From JANRLF01 sp033762815 (GTDB lineage Bacteria > Bacteroidota > Bacteroidia > Chitinophagales > CAIOSU01), in the NCBI GenBank assembly GCA_033762815.1, contig JANRLF010000002.1:186001-250000 (forward strand): a stretch of 64,000 bases of DNA, given 5' to 3'. Both the position numbers and the translations under genes were made by a program. Shown here piece after piece: positions 34,801-44,070 of this stretch. Under the pieces are notes generated by a model. That model had not been told where the DNA came from. It was given only the letters and a program-made list of their open reading frames with translations, and searched no databases. Position 1 is the stretch's first letter. Each line of letters starts with the position of its first letter.

Positions 34801-35136
34801 TTAAAGAAATCCCAACTCCAACTGCGCTGCTTCTGACATCATGCTCTGCTCCCAGGGTGGGTCGAAAGTCAGCTCCACTTTGGCATCTGCCACCCCTTCT
34901 ATGGCTTTCACCTTAGCCTCCACTTCCCCGGGTAATGAACCCGCAACCGGGCAGGATGGCGAGGTCAAGGTCATTATCACCAACACATTGTTGCCTGGGT
35001 CCACTTTCACTTCGTATATCAGCCCTAGCTCATAGATATCCACGGGTATCTCAGGGTCATAACAAGTCTTCAATACGTTGATGACCTCTTCCTTCAACTC
35101 GATAAAGCTTTTAGGCATAGTAGGGCTTTTAGGCAT
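34801..35136 (-). CDS. sufT: SUF-associated DUF59 (MIP18 family) protein SufT
   Basis: A 111-residue DUF59 protein with CYDPEIPVDIYELGLIY and the conserved SPSCPVAGSLP loop around its reactive Cys; such SufT proteins help mature Fe-S proteins. The coding start is uncertain because ATGCCTAAAAGC is present twice (18 bp apart), giving starts at 35136 and 35118, and a third ATG at 35145 overlaps sufE. I take 35136, one base after the sufE stop. Confidence 0.88.
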   Translation of the reverse strand: MPKSPTMPKSFIELKEEVINVLKTCYDPEIPVDIYELGLIYEVKVDPGNNVLVIMTLTSPSCPVAGSLPGEVEAKVKAIEGVADAKVELTFDPPWEQSMMSEAAQLELGFL

Positions 35137-35137
35137 A

Positions 35138-35578
35138 TCAAGCATTTTTTAGGCTTAACTGTTGAAATCCCAAGGCATATAGTTTCATCTGTTTCAGCAT
35201 AGCGTTCAATCCATTGGAACGTTGTGAGCTCAAGTGCGAGCGCAGTTCAATCTTATCAATAAAATAGAGGTCGGCATTAACAATTTCATCTGGTGCGTGG
35301 CCGCTCAATACCCTAACCAATAGGCCAATAATGCCTTTAGTGATGACCGTATTACTATCGGCTTGGTAAACAACCTTGTCATCTTCCATTGCTGCGTGCA
35401 GCCATACGGTACTTTGGCAGCCCTTAACGATATTTTCTTCCGTTTTGAATTTATCCTCCATCAATGGCAGGCGTTTGCCGATATCTATAAGATAATCGTA
35501 ACGGTCCATAGGCTCATCGAAAAGGCCGAACTCCTCAATAATCTCATCTTGTATGGTATTGATGGACGTTCCACTCAT
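35138..35578 (-). CDS. sufE: Sulfur acceptor protein SufE
   Basis: A 146-residue SufE: accepts the persulfide from SufS and passes it to the SufBCD scaffold. Cys54 in VKGCQSTVWL is the reactive cysteine; the N-terminal YDYLIDIGKRLP and the C-terminal SSQRSNGLNAMLKQM match the family. It begins 2 bp after the sufS stop. Confidence 0.96.
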   Translation of the reverse strand: MSGTSINTIQDEIIEEFGLFDEPMDRYDYLIDIGKRLPLMEDKFKTEENIVKGCQSTVWLHAAMEDDKVVYQADSNTVITKGIIGLLVRVLSGHAPDEIVNADLYFIDKIELRSHLSSQRSNGLNAMLKQMKLYALGFQQLSLKNA

Positions 35579-35580
35579 GG

Positions 35581-36819
35581 TTAAAGCAACATTTTTTTTG
35601 CCCTTTCAATTCCCTGTTTCAAACGGTCAATCTCTTCAAAGGTATTGTAAAACGCAAAGGATGCCCTGCAGGTTCCGGTAATATTCAGTTGCCCCATCAA
35701 GGGTTGGCAGCAATGGTGGCCCGTACGGATAGCAATGCCTTGTTTATCAAGCAACACGCCCATATCATAAGGGTGTATGCCTTCTACCAAGAAAGAAATA
35801 ACACTTGCCTTTTCTTTTGCAGTGCCTATGATTCTTAGCCCTTCTATACCGCTAAGCTGTTGCGTACCGTATTCCAAAAGCTGGTGCTCATAGGTGGCCA
35901 CATTCTCCAAGCCGATACCCCTTAGGTAATCGATAGCCGCACCGAACGCAATACCATCAGCTATATTGGGTGTACCCGCTTCAAACTTATAGGGTAAATC
36001 GTTATAAGTGGTTTTTGCGAAACTCACTTCCTTAATCATTTCGCCGCCGCCTTGATAGGGGTCCATTGCTTCCAGCAACCGCTCTTTGCCATACATAACA
36101 CCAATGCCAGTGGGGCCAAACATTTTATGCGACGAAAAGCAAAGAAAATCGCAGTCCAAAGCTTGTACATCCAATGCAATATGGGGAGCCGCTTGTGCAG
36201 CGTCAAGCACCACTACTGCCCCTGCTGCATGGGCACGAGTTATGATAGTTTGGGCAGGATTGATGGTGCCCAATGCATTGGAAACATATACCAGCGAAAC
36301 GATTTTCGTCCTTTCTGTCAGCAGCTTTTCGAATTCCTCGAAAATAATTTCGCCCCTTTCATTTATGGGCATTACTTTTAGCAATGCACCTGTCTGCTCG
36401 CAGAGCATTTGCCAAGGCACGATATTGGAATGGTGTTCCAGGGTGGAGATGATGATTTCATCGCCTGTTTTTAAAAATTTCCTGCCATAGCCTTGGGCAA
36501 TAAGGTTGATGCCCTCCGTGGTGCCACGCACGAAATTGATTTCCCTGACACTGCCGGCATTAATAAATTGGGCCGCTTTTTCACGGGCAGATTCATAGGC
36601 TGCAGTAGCCTTTTCGCTCAGGTAATGAAGTCCACGATGGATATTGCTGTTATAGCCTTGGTAGTAATCCACTAATGCATCAATTACCACCTGCGGTTTT
36701 TGCGAAGTGGCGGCATTATCAAAATACACCAAGGGATAGCCATTCACCTGTTGACCAAGAATGGGGAAATCCTTACGGACAGTATGCACATCAAAAGCAG
36801 TTATAGCCTCAGTTCGCAT
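35581..36819 (-). CDS. sufS: Cysteine desulfurase SufS
   Basis: PLP enzyme that converts cysteine to alanine and an enzyme-bound persulfide. PLP-lysine K232 is in CFSSHKMFGPTG, and the catalytic cysteine is in IRTGHHCCQPLM near residue 372, as expected for group II (SufS/CsdA) enzymes. Its start overlaps the sufD end by 11 bp. Confidence 0.97.
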   Translation of the reverse strand: MRTEAITAFDVHTVRKDFPILGQQVNGYPLVYFDNAATSQKPQVVIDALVDYYQGYNSNIHRGLHYLSEKATAAYESAREKAAQFINAGSVREINFVRGTTEGINLIAQGYGRKFLKTGDEIIISTLEHHSNIVPWQMLCEQTGALLKVMPINERGEIIFEEFEKLLTERTKIVSLVYVSNALGTINPAQTIITRAHAAGAVVVLDAAQAAPHIALDVQALDCDFLCFSSHKMFGPTGIGVMYGKERLLEAMDPYQGGGEMIKEVSFAKTTYNDLPYKFEAGTPNIADGIAFGAAIDYLRGIGLENVATYEHQLLEYGTQQLSGIEGLRIIGTAKEKASVISFLVEGIHPYDMGVLLDKQGIAIRTGHHCCQPLMGQLNITGTCRASFAFYNTFEEIDRLKQGIERAKKMLL

Positions 36820-38065
36820 TGCCCATGGAGTTGTTTAATGATTGCACCAACCATTCCCTAAGTGGTTCAATGGTTACTCTATCAATGATTTCACCAGCAA
36901 AAGCAACATTGAGCAGAGCAGTAGCTTGCTGCTTGTCGAGGCCTCTCGCCTGCAGATAAAACAGTGCTTGTTTGTCCATTTGGCCCGTAGTACTGCCATG
37001 GCTGCATTTTACATCATCGGCAAATATTTCCAACTGGGGTTTGCTGGTAATATTGGCAGCATCGGAAAGGAGGATATTTTTGTTCGACTGGAAAGCGTTG
37101 GTCTTTTGCGCATCCTTGGCCACGAATATTCGGCCATTAAACACTCCGGTGGCATTGTCGTTGATGAGGCCCTTATATAACTGGTTGCTATGGCAATTGG
37201 GGGCAAAATGGTTCACGTTCAAATGGTTGTCAATGTGCGCCTTGTCGCCCATGGCATACAGGCCATTCAAATGTACTTCCGCATGTTCACCATTTAAATC
37301 GATTCGAACATTGTTTCGAACAACCCTTCCCCCAAAGTCAAAAGCATTGGCAGTAAATACTGATTGCCGCGCCAACTGTGCATACAACTGGTGTACTTGC
37401 ACTTGGTTCTGCACCTGCGCCTGCACTTTTTGATAGCTGATATTGGCCGATTGGCCTAAGGAAACGGTAGTCAGGGTATTATTAAAAACGGGACTTTCGC
37501 CATACTGATGAAACTCAATAATATGGGCTTGGCTATTTTCTTCTGCAACAATCCTATTACTATTGTTCACCAAAGCCCTACCGGTATCATCGCTATATTG
37601 GAGTATCAATAGGATAGGGTACTGCAATGCCTGCCCTTTCTTAATGGTGATTAAGAGGCCATTATTGGCAAAAGCCCTGTTCAGAAGATTGAAATTGTCG
37701 GTTAGGTAAAAATCGTTTTCAGATAACTGAAAAGGCTCAATTGTCAAGATGCTGCTGTCCAATATTTCCGAGAACTCAGGCGCATAAGTGCCATTAATAA
37801 ATACCAATCGGTTTGCTGGAATACCGAAATGGCCAAAACTCCCTGAAAAATTAGTGAGCTTAGCTTGTGGTAGATAATGTTCTTTTACAATAGGTGCTAA
37901 ATTGGTATATCGCCAGTCCTCTTGTTTGGTGGTAGGGAAGCCCTTTTCCAAGAAAGCATCCAATGCCGCTAAACGGATGGAAAAATCTGGTTGGGAGGCA
38001 TTGAACAATTCCTGCCACTGAAGCCGGTATTCTTCTAAAAGGGTATTTGCAATAGCTACTGCCAT
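36809..38065 (-). CDS. sufD: Fe-S cluster assembly protein SufD
   Basis: A 418-residue scaffold subunit paired with SufB and SufC. The C-terminal half has the beta-helix signature (GVFNGRIFVAKDAQKTNAFQ, DDVKCSHGSTTGQMDKQALFY), including the conserved Cys and His near the SufB interface. It lies 2 bp after sufC. Confidence 0.96.
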   Translation of the reverse strand: MAVAIANTLLEEYRLQWQELFNASQPDFSIRLAALDAFLEKGFPTTKQEDWRYTNLAPIVKEHYLPQAKLTNFSGSFGHFGIPANRLVFINGTYAPEFSEILDSSILTIEPFQLSENDFYLTDNFNLLNRAFANNGLLITIKKGQALQYPILLILQYSDDTGRALVNNSNRIVAEENSQAHIIEFHQYGESPVFNNTLTTVSLGQSANISYQKVQAQVQNQVQVHQLYAQLARQSVFTANAFDFGGRVVRNNVRIDLNGEHAEVHLNGLYAMGDKAHIDNHLNVNHFAPNCHSNQLYKGLINDNATGVFNGRIFVAKDAQKTNAFQSNKNILLSDAANITSKPQLEIFADDVKCSHGSTTGQMDKQALFYLQARGLDKQQATALLNVAFAGEIIDRVTIEPLREWLVQSLNNSMGNAN

Positions 38066-38067
38066 AA

Positions 38068-38829
38068 CTAAATCGTAGCCTCCTTTGTTGCTTGCTTAAT
38101 CCAATCGTAACCCTTTTCCTCTAGCTCCAATGCCAGCTCTTTGGTGCCACTTTTCACAATGCGGCCATTGTATAACACATGTACATAGTCAGGCACAATG
38201 TAATCTAACAGGCGTTGGTAGTGGGTAATTACCAGGCAGGCATTGTCATTGGTTTTCAATTTATTCACCCCATTGGCCACTATTCGTAAAGCATCGATAT
38301 CAAGCCCTGAATCCGTTTCATCAAGAATGGATAGGGAAGGCTCCAACATGGCCATTTGGAATATCTCGTTGCGTTTCTTTTCACCTCCTGAAAAGCCCTC
38401 GTTCACTGCCCGTTTTATGAGACTATCGTCCATTTCCACCACCTTCATCTTCTCCCGCATCAGTTTCAGGAAAGAAACCGCATCCAAGGGCTCCAAGCCT
38501 TCGTATTTTCGCTTTTCGTTTAGGGCGGCTTTCATAAAGTTGGCGATGCTTACTCCCGGTATTTCTACCGGATATTGAAAAGCTAAAAAGATGCCCGCCC
38601 TTGCCCTATCTTCAGGGGCCATTTCCAACAAATCATGGTCTTTGTACTGGATACTGCCAGCAGTGACCTGATAGTCTTCCCTGCCTGCCAACACATTGGC
38701 CAAAGTACTTTTGCCGGAACCATTGGGCCCCATAATGGCATGCACTTCCCCTGCCTTGATTTCCAAATCAAAACCTTTTAATATTTCCTTCCCGTCTATT
38801 CCCGCCCTAAGTCCTTTAATTGTCAGCAT
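38068..38829 (-). CDS. sufC: Fe-S cluster assembly ATPase SufC
   Basis: A 253-residue ABC ATPase that drives SufBCD. Walker A GPNGSGKSTLANVLAG, signature FSGGEKKRNEI, Walker B-like LSILDETDSGLDIDAL are all present. A longer open frame to 38922 exists, but those extra residues are encoded by tandem 7-bp repeats and are not family-like, so ATG 38829 is the start. Confidence 0.96.
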   Translation of the reverse strand: MLTIKGLRAGIDGKEILKGFDLEIKAGEVHAIMGPNGSGKSTLANVLAGREDYQVTAGSIQYKDHDLLEMAPEDRARAGIFLAFQYPVEIPGVSIANFMKAALNEKRKYEGLEPLDAVSFLKLMREKMKVVEMDDSLIKRAVNEGFSGGEKKRNEIFQMAMLEPSLSILDETDSGLDIDALRIVANGVNKLKTNDNACLVITHYQRLLDYIVPDYVHVLYNGRIVKSGTKELALELEEKGYDWIKQATKEATI

Positions 38830-38847
38830 CTTCTTTTGTATTGTATA

Positions 38848-38868
38848 TTTCGTCTTTCGTCTTTCGTC
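38848..38868. repeat. Heptanucleotide repeat (TTTCGTC)x3 inside the suf operon
   Basis: Three perfect copies of TTTCGTC between sufB and sufC, 19 bp upstream of the sufC ATG on the coding strand. Confidence 0.9.
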
Positions 38869-38874
38869 TTGGTT

Positions 38875-38895
38875 TTGTGTCTTGTGTCTTGTGTC
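38875..38895. repeat. Heptanucleotide repeat (TTGTGTC)x3 inside the suf operon
   Basis: Three perfect copies of TTGTGTC, six bases from the TTTCGTC array. Both arrays fill most of the 82-bp sufB-sufC gap. Confidence 0.9.
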
Positions 38896-38911
38896 TCCAA
38901 TCTCACTACTA

Positions 38912-40360
38912 TTACCCCACACTTCCCTCTAAGCTAATGGCCAAAAGTTTTTGTGCTTCGGCGGCAAACTCCATGGGCAGATGCATGAACACTTCTTTGC
39001 AGTAACCATTGATAATCATGTTCACCGCATCCTCCGTGGAAAGGCCACGTTGGTTGCAATAGAATAAAATGTCTTCCCCAATTTTACTGGTCGTGGCCTC
39101 ATGCTCAACTGTGGCCGATTTGTTGCCCACCTCCAAGTACGGAAAAGTATGCGCCCCACATTTGTCACCTATCAATAAGCTATCGCATTGGGAAAAGTTG
39201 AAGGCATTGGCAGCATTTTTATTGATTTTTACCAAGCCCCTGTAGCTGTTTTGGCTTTTTCCTGCTGATATACCCTTGGATACGATTCGGCTACGGGTGT
39301 TTTTCCCGATATGCATCATTTTGGTACCAGTATCCGCTTGCTGGTAGTTGTTAGTTACGGCAACTGAATAAAACTCACCGATGCTGTTTTCGCCTTTCAA
39401 AATCACACTGGGGTACTTCCAAGTAATGGCCGAACCCGTTTCTACCTGCGTCCATGATATCTTTGAATTGGCCCCTTCGCATACCCCACGTTTGGTAACG
39501 AAGTTGTAGATGCCTCCTTTGCCTTCCTTGTCGCCTGGGTACCAGTTTTGCACTGTGCTATACTTAATCTCTGCATTTTCATGGGCTACGAGTTCCACAA
39601 CTGCGGCATGCAACTGGTTCTCGTCGCGCATAGGGGCGGTGCATCCTTCCAAATAGCTGACATAACTGCCCGGTTCGGCTACTACCAATGTACGTTCAAA
39701 CTGGCCAGTGTTGGCTTCATTGATACGGAAATAAGTGCTCAACTCCATAGGGCAGCGAACACCTGCGGGTATGTAGCAGAATGACCCATCCGTAAACACC
39801 GCCGAATTGAGGGCAGCATAATAGTTGTCACGTATGGGCACCACGCTGCCTATGTATTTCTTCACCAGTTCGGGATGGTTGTGTATGGCTTCGGTAAAAG
39901 AACAGAAAATAATGCCCAACTCGGCCAACTTAGCTTTATAGGTAGTGGCCACCGATACACTGTCCATTACTACATCAACAGCTACACCAGCAAGCACTTT
40001 TTGCTCCTGTACCGAAATGCCCAACTTACGGTACATTTCCAGCAATTCAGGGTCTGCTTCTTCTAAGCTATTCAACTGTTTCTTTGGCTTGGGGGCAGCG
40101 TAATAAATAATGTCTTGGAAATCGATAGGTGGGTAATGCACGTTCTGCCAAGTGGGCTCTTCCATTTGCAGCCAAGCCCTGTAAGCTTTTAGCCGCCATT
40201 CCAACATCCAATCCGGTTCGTTCTTTTTGGAGGAAATGGTGCGAATGATTTCTTCGCTCAAGCCTTTTGGGGCTTTATCTGCCTCCATGGGCGTTACAAA
40301 CCCGTATTTATACTCGCTACTGGTTACCTCGTTGATTATACTTCGGTCTTCACTCATCAT
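38912..40360 (-). CDS. sufB: Fe-S cluster assembly protein SufB
   Basis: The 482-residue scaffold of the SUF system, with FTDGSFCYIPAGVRCPMELSTYF split here as FTDGSFCYIPAGVRCP and MELSTYFRINEANTGQFERT, and the C-terminal SQCDSLLIGDKCGAHTFPY containing the conserved Cys. It is the first gene of the operon and has an upstream TAATTTTG box. The ATG pair at 40360/40357 are alternative starts. Confidence 0.97.
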   Translation of the reverse strand: MMSEDRSIINEVTSSEYKYGFVTPMEADKAPKGLSEEIIRTISSKKNEPDWMLEWRLKAYRAWLQMEEPTWQNVHYPPIDFQDIIYYAAPKPKKQLNSLEEADPELLEMYRKLGISVQEQKVLAGVAVDVVMDSVSVATTYKAKLAELGIIFCSFTEAIHNHPELVKKYIGSVVPIRDNYYAALNSAVFTDGSFCYIPAGVRCPMELSTYFRINEANTGQFERTLVVAEPGSYVSYLEGCTAPMRDENQLHAAVVELVAHENAEIKYSTVQNWYPGDKEGKGGIYNFVTKRGVCEGANSKISWTQVETGSAITWKYPSVILKGENSIGEFYSVAVTNNYQQADTGTKMMHIGKNTRSRIVSKGISAGKSQNSYRGLVKINKNAANAFNFSQCDSLLIGDKCGAHTFPYLEVGNKSATVEHEATTSKIGEDILFYCNQRGLSTEDAVNMIINGYCKEVFMHLPMEFAAEAQKLLAISLEGSVG

Positions 40361-40373
40361 CTGTAAATAATCA

Positions 40374-40381
40374 CAAAATTA
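40374..40381 (-). promoter_or_regulatory. Putative -7 box TAATTTTG of the suf operon
   Basis: TAnnTTTG match 13 bp upstream of the sufB ATG on the minus strand. No convincing -33 element or IscR/SufR-like palindrome was seen. Confidence 0.45.
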
Positions 40382-40507
40382 GGGTATTTGATTTTTAAAT
40401 TCGATTGCTATTTAGACTCCGTCCAAATAAGGCGAAAATTTATTTATTTCAACAAAATACTGGCTGATTAGTTCTACTTTCTTATAGTATCGAGTAGCTA
40501 GATGAGT

Positions 40508-40602
40508 TTGAAAATTTGAAGATTTGGAAAATTGGGAACAAAGGGAGCTAGTTGCTAAATCCCCCTTGATTGGTGTCAATCGCAAATTGTAAATTGTAAA
40601 TG
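40508..40602. repeat. Short AT-rich repeats in the argS-sufB gap
   Basis: Two simple repeats occur: AATTTGAA/GATTTGGA/AAATTGGG-like 8-bp units at 40508-40537, and AAATTGT twice with a partial third at 40584-40602. The gap (40361-40606) otherwise shows no gene. Confidence 0.5.
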
Positions 40603-40606
40603 CCTA

Positions 40607-42385
40607 TTACATTCTATCAGGCACCTGGATGCCCAATAGGCGCATGGATGATTGGATAACATTGGCCACGAATGCGGACAAGCTAAGCCTAAACTGCATG
40701 GCGGCTTCCGTATCTGCTTTTAATACGGGGTGTTCTTGGTAAAACTTATTGTATTCCTTGGCCAAATTATAAGCATACATGGCTATCAGCGATGGATTCA
40801 TTTCCTGTGCCGCATCATGTACGATATTCGGGTATTGGTAAAGATTGAGCAGTACGCTTTTTTCATCAGCGTTCAAGGTATAAGTTTCATCTACGGCAAA
40901 TGCTCCTGTGGCCTTAGCTAGCATACTCTTGATACGGGCATGGGTGTATTGCACGAATGGGGCCGTTTGTCCATGAAGGTCCACAGATTCCTCTGGATTG
41001 AACAGCATCTTCTTCTTAGGATCGACTCTAAGCATGAAGAACTTGATGGCCCCTAGGCCGATGATACGGAAAAGCTCCTTGGCACTATCGAGGTCAAAAC
41101 CATCAATTTTTCCCAGCTTGCGGGTTTCGTTCTCTGCGGTCTGTATCACTTCTTCTATCAGGTCATCGGCATCCACAACAGTGCCTTCCCTTGATTTCAT
41201 CCTGCCGTGGGGCAACTCCACCATACCGTACGAAAGGTGGTAAATTCCATCGGCGTACACCTTGCCCAATTTTTCCAAAGTCAACTTCAATACTTTAAAG
41301 TGGTAATCCTGCTCGTTAGCCACCACATATACTGACCTATCCATATGGAAATCGTCGTAGCGCAACTGAGCGGTGCCCAGGTCTTGGGTTAGGTAAACGG
41401 AGGTACCGTCGCTGCGCAGCAGTACTTTTTGGTCAAGACCCTTATCCGTAAGGTCTACCCAAATGGAGCCATCTTCTTTTTTAAAGTAAACCCCTTTCTC
41501 CAATCCCTCCAACACCATGTCACGGCCTAAAAGATAGGTTTTTGATTCGTAGTAGTTATAGTCGAAATTGACGCCCAGCTTTTCGTAGGTTTCGAAAAAG
41601 CCCATGTACACCCAATCGTTCATCTGCTGCCAGAGCTGTAAGGTTTCAGTATCGCCGGCTTCCCATTTGCGCAGCATCTCTTGGGCTTCCTGCATAATGG
41701 GTGCCTTCTTCTCGGCTTCTTCTTGCGATTGGCCTTGGGCAACCAGCTCCGCTATTTGCTTTTTATAAATCTTGTCAAATTCCACATAGTACTTACCCAC
41801 CAAGTGGTCGCCCTTCATGCCCGATGAGTGGGGCGTTTCCCCATTGCCTGTTTGTTGCCAAGCCACCATCGATTTACAAATAGCAATGCCCCGGTCATTG
41901 TATATGTTGACCTTGATAACTTCGTTGCCATCAAATTCCAGGATATTTGACAATGAATAGCCCAGCAGCATATTGCGGATATGCCCCAGGTGCAAGGGCT
42001 TGTTGGTATTAGGGCCGCAATACTCCAAGGCTATCTTTATGTCCTTCTTTTCGCCACGGCCATATTGGGGGTTCTTGCCTTCTTCTTCCAAGAAATGTAA
42101 CCAAAAGCTATCGGCAATTTTAAGGTTCAGAAAACCCTTGATAACATTGTACCCGGTTACTAGTTCCAAGTGTTCTTGCAGGTATCCGCCAATATCTTGG
42201 GCAGTGGCTTCCGGCGATTTTCGGGAAACTTTTAGCAGCGGAAACACCACCAGGGTATAATCGCCATCATGTTCTTTCGAAGTGGGCGAAACTTGTAATA
42301 GGTTCGAATCCAAAGCCTGCCCGTACAAGGTTTGCACCGCCTCCTGACAGGCTTCCCTCAATATTGTCTCTATTCCTTGTGCCAT
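40607..42385 (-). CDS. argS: Arginyl-tRNA synthetase
   Basis: A 592-residue class I synthetase that charges tRNA-Arg. The HIGH-type motif is in NKPLHLGHIRNMLLG, the KMSKS-like loop is GRMKSREGTVVD, and the C-terminal DALR anticodon-binding domain ends MRLLGIQVPDRM. It is divergent from the arginine decarboxylase gene across 105 bp. Confidence 0.97.
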   Translation of the reverse strand: MAQGIETILREACQEAVQTLYGQALDSNLLQVSPTSKEHDGDYTLVVFPLLKVSRKSPEATAQDIGGYLQEHLELVTGYNVIKGFLNLKIADSFWLHFLEEEGKNPQYGRGEKKDIKIALEYCGPNTNKPLHLGHIRNMLLGYSLSNILEFDGNEVIKVNIYNDRGIAICKSMVAWQQTGNGETPHSSGMKGDHLVGKYYVEFDKIYKKQIAELVAQGQSQEEAEKKAPIMQEAQEMLRKWEAGDTETLQLWQQMNDWVYMGFFETYEKLGVNFDYNYYESKTYLLGRDMVLEGLEKGVYFKKEDGSIWVDLTDKGLDQKVLLRSDGTSVYLTQDLGTAQLRYDDFHMDRSVYVVANEQDYHFKVLKLTLEKLGKVYADGIYHLSYGMVELPHGRMKSREGTVVDADDLIEEVIQTAENETRKLGKIDGFDLDSAKELFRIIGLGAIKFFMLRVDPKKKMLFNPEESVDLHGQTAPFVQYTHARIKSMLAKATGAFAVDETYTLNADEKSVLLNLYQYPNIVHDAAQEMNPSLIAMYAYNLAKEYNKFYQEHPVLKADTEAAMQFRLSLSAFVANVIQSSMRLLGIQVPDRM

Positions 42386-42444
42386 AGGGGATTCACTTTA
42401 TGAAATATTAACGGACGCTGCGCCTTGATGACTGCCAAAGTTAT

Positions 42445-42452
42445 TACTTTTG
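42445..42452 (+). promoter_or_regulatory. -7 box TACTTTTG upstream of the arginine decarboxylase gene
   Basis: TAnnTTTG match with TTG 17 bp upstream (42425-42427), about 38 bp before the ATG at 42491. Confidence 0.5.
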
Positions 42453-42490
42453 CACAAAATATAGCCCGCCATAGCGTTGATGCCTCCTAA

Positions 42491-43888
42491 ATGAAGAACC
42501 GATACATTGACCTGATAGAACAAACCTTTTATTTTCCTCAAGAAGGGTTTGAAGCCAAAGACAACGAACTGCTTTTTAACCATGTGCCGCTCATGGAACT
42601 GATCAAGCAATATGGTACGCCATTGCGCATCACCTATTTGCCTAAAATCAGCCAACAGATACAACGGGCAAAGGCTTTCTTTGCCAATGCCATTGCCAGT
42701 AACCAGTATGAGGGAAAGTACTATTATTCCTATTGTACCAAGGCCTCGCATTTTGCATTTGTAATGCAGGAGGCCTTGAAGAACGATATCCACTTGGAAA
42801 CCTCCTCGGCCTTTGATATCGATTTGGTGGAAAAGCTTACCGAACAGGGCATGGTCAGCCATGATAACTTTATCATCTGCAACGGATTCAAGCCGGAACT
42901 GTACCAGCAGAAGATAGTAACCTTGAGGAAGAAGGGCTTTCAGAACATTATCCCCGTGCTGGACTATAAGGGCGAAATAGCCTATTACGACCGGCACTTG
43001 GAAGCCGATGAAACCATGCAGGTGGGCATTCGCATTGCTGCCGATGAAGAACCCAATTTCGAGTTCTACACCTCTCGGCTGGGCATCAGGTATAAGGATA
43101 TTCTGGAGTTTTACATCGATGTGCTGAAGGATAAGCCCAAGTTCAAGCTGAAGATGCTGCACTTCTTTATCAATACCGGTATTAAGGACACTACCTACTA
43201 CTGGAGCGAGCTGAACAAGGCCATGAAGGTGTATTGCAACCTGAAAAAGATATGCCCCGACTTGGAGTACGTGAATATCGGCGGCGGCCTACCTATTAAA
43301 CTGGGCCTTGGCTTTGAGTATGATTACCAGTACATGATTAACGAAATCGTAAAAAACATTAAAGGTATTTGCGACGAAAAAAACGTGCCCGTGCCCAGTA
43401 TCTTTACCGAGTTTGGCAGCTTTACGGTAGGGGAGAGCGGGGCCATGATTTTCAAAGTGTTGGAGCAAAAACAGCAGAACGATATCGAAATGTGGTACAT
43501 GATAGATGGCTCCCTGATGACCACCCTGCCTGACATTTGGGGCATGAGCCAGCGCTTTATCTTGTTGCCCATCAATAAATGGGAAAAGGAGTACCAGCGG
43601 GTGAACATTGGCGGCCTAAGCTGCGACATATCGGACTACTACAATGCCGAAGCCCACCACAACCAGGTTTTCATGCCGGTAATAGATGATGAGCGGCCGC
43701 TGTACCTTGGCTTTTTCCATGTAGGCGCCTATCAGGAAAGCCTGAGTGGCTACGGCGGTACCAAGCATTGCCTCATTCCTAGCCCTAAGCATTTATTGGT
43801 AAGCAACGGAGATAAAGGGGAACTGCAGGTAGAGGTTTTCGCCGAACCACAAAAAGCCGATGCGATGCTGGAGATATTGGGCTACTGA
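42491..43888 (+). CDS. Arginine decarboxylase-type fold III PLP enzyme
   Basis: A 465-residue alanine-racemase-fold (type III) decarboxylase. The PLP lysine is K84 in YSYCTKASHF; EYVNIGGGLPIKLG binds the cofactor phosphate and TEFGSFTVGESG is the E-G-R-type segment. It resembles the compact Bacteroidota SpeA-like arginine decarboxylases that lead to agmatine and spermidine; a related diaminopimelate- or ornithine-type activity cannot be fully excluded. It faces argS. Confidence 0.85.
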   Translation: MKNRYIDLIEQTFYFPQEGFEAKDNELLFNHVPLMELIKQYGTPLRITYLPKISQQIQRAKAFFANAIASNQYEGKYYYSYCTKASHFAFVMQEALKNDIHLETSSAFDIDLVEKLTEQGMVSHDNFIICNGFKPELYQQKIVTLRKKGFQNIIPVLDYKGEIAYYDRHLEADETMQVGIRIAADEEPNFEFYTSRLGIRYKDILEFYIDVLKDKPKFKLKMLHFFINTGIKDTTYYWSELNKAMKVYCNLKKICPDLEYVNIGGGLPIKLGLGFEYDYQYMINEIVKNIKGICDEKNVPVPSIFTEFGSFTVGESGAMIFKVLEQKQQNDIEMWYMIDGSLMTTLPDIWGMSQRFILLPINKWEKEYQRVNIGGLSCDISDYYNAEAHHNQVFMPVIDDERPLYLGFFHVGAYQESLSGYGGTKHCLIPSPKHLLVSNGDKGELQVEVFAEPQKADAMLEILGY

Positions 43889-43955
43889 GAGGTACGCTTG
43901 TCCCGCTTTGCGGTAGGGGTTAGGGGGATGTCAAAGTACTGCAGGAAAAACAGCC

Positions 43956-44022
43956 CAATTCGTACTCAAAACACACCCAATTCGTACTCAGAACATACCG
44001 AAAACAGCGCAATTCGTACTCA
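43956..44022. repeat. Three direct copies of CAATTCGTACTCA
   Basis: Copies start at 43956, 43978 and 44010. The first and third also share the upstream AAAACAGC and the following AAA, so they match over about 24 bp; the middle copy has G in place of A after the core. Could be a degenerate tandem repeat or protein-binding sites. Confidence 0.85.
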
Positions 44023-44070
44023 AAAAATTTAAATAACGTCTTAAACTAAACGATGTAAAGTCGTTTATTT

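Noticed and set aside
38830..38922. Upstream extension of sufC by 31 residues
   Set aside because: The added codons are the heptamer repeats, and the SufC family starts at the ATG at 38829.
42296..42312. GGTTCGAATCC, similar to a tRNA T-loop
   Set aside because: It lies in argS coding sequence on the other strand and no acceptor, D or anticodon arms can be drawn around it. GGTTCAAATCC near 7735 in the photolyase gene was rejected for the same reason.
42398..43162. Long open frame (254 codons) on the minus strand inside the arginine decarboxylase gene
   Set aside because: It is antisense to a gene with clear PLP-enzyme motifs, and its translation has no family features or usable start context.
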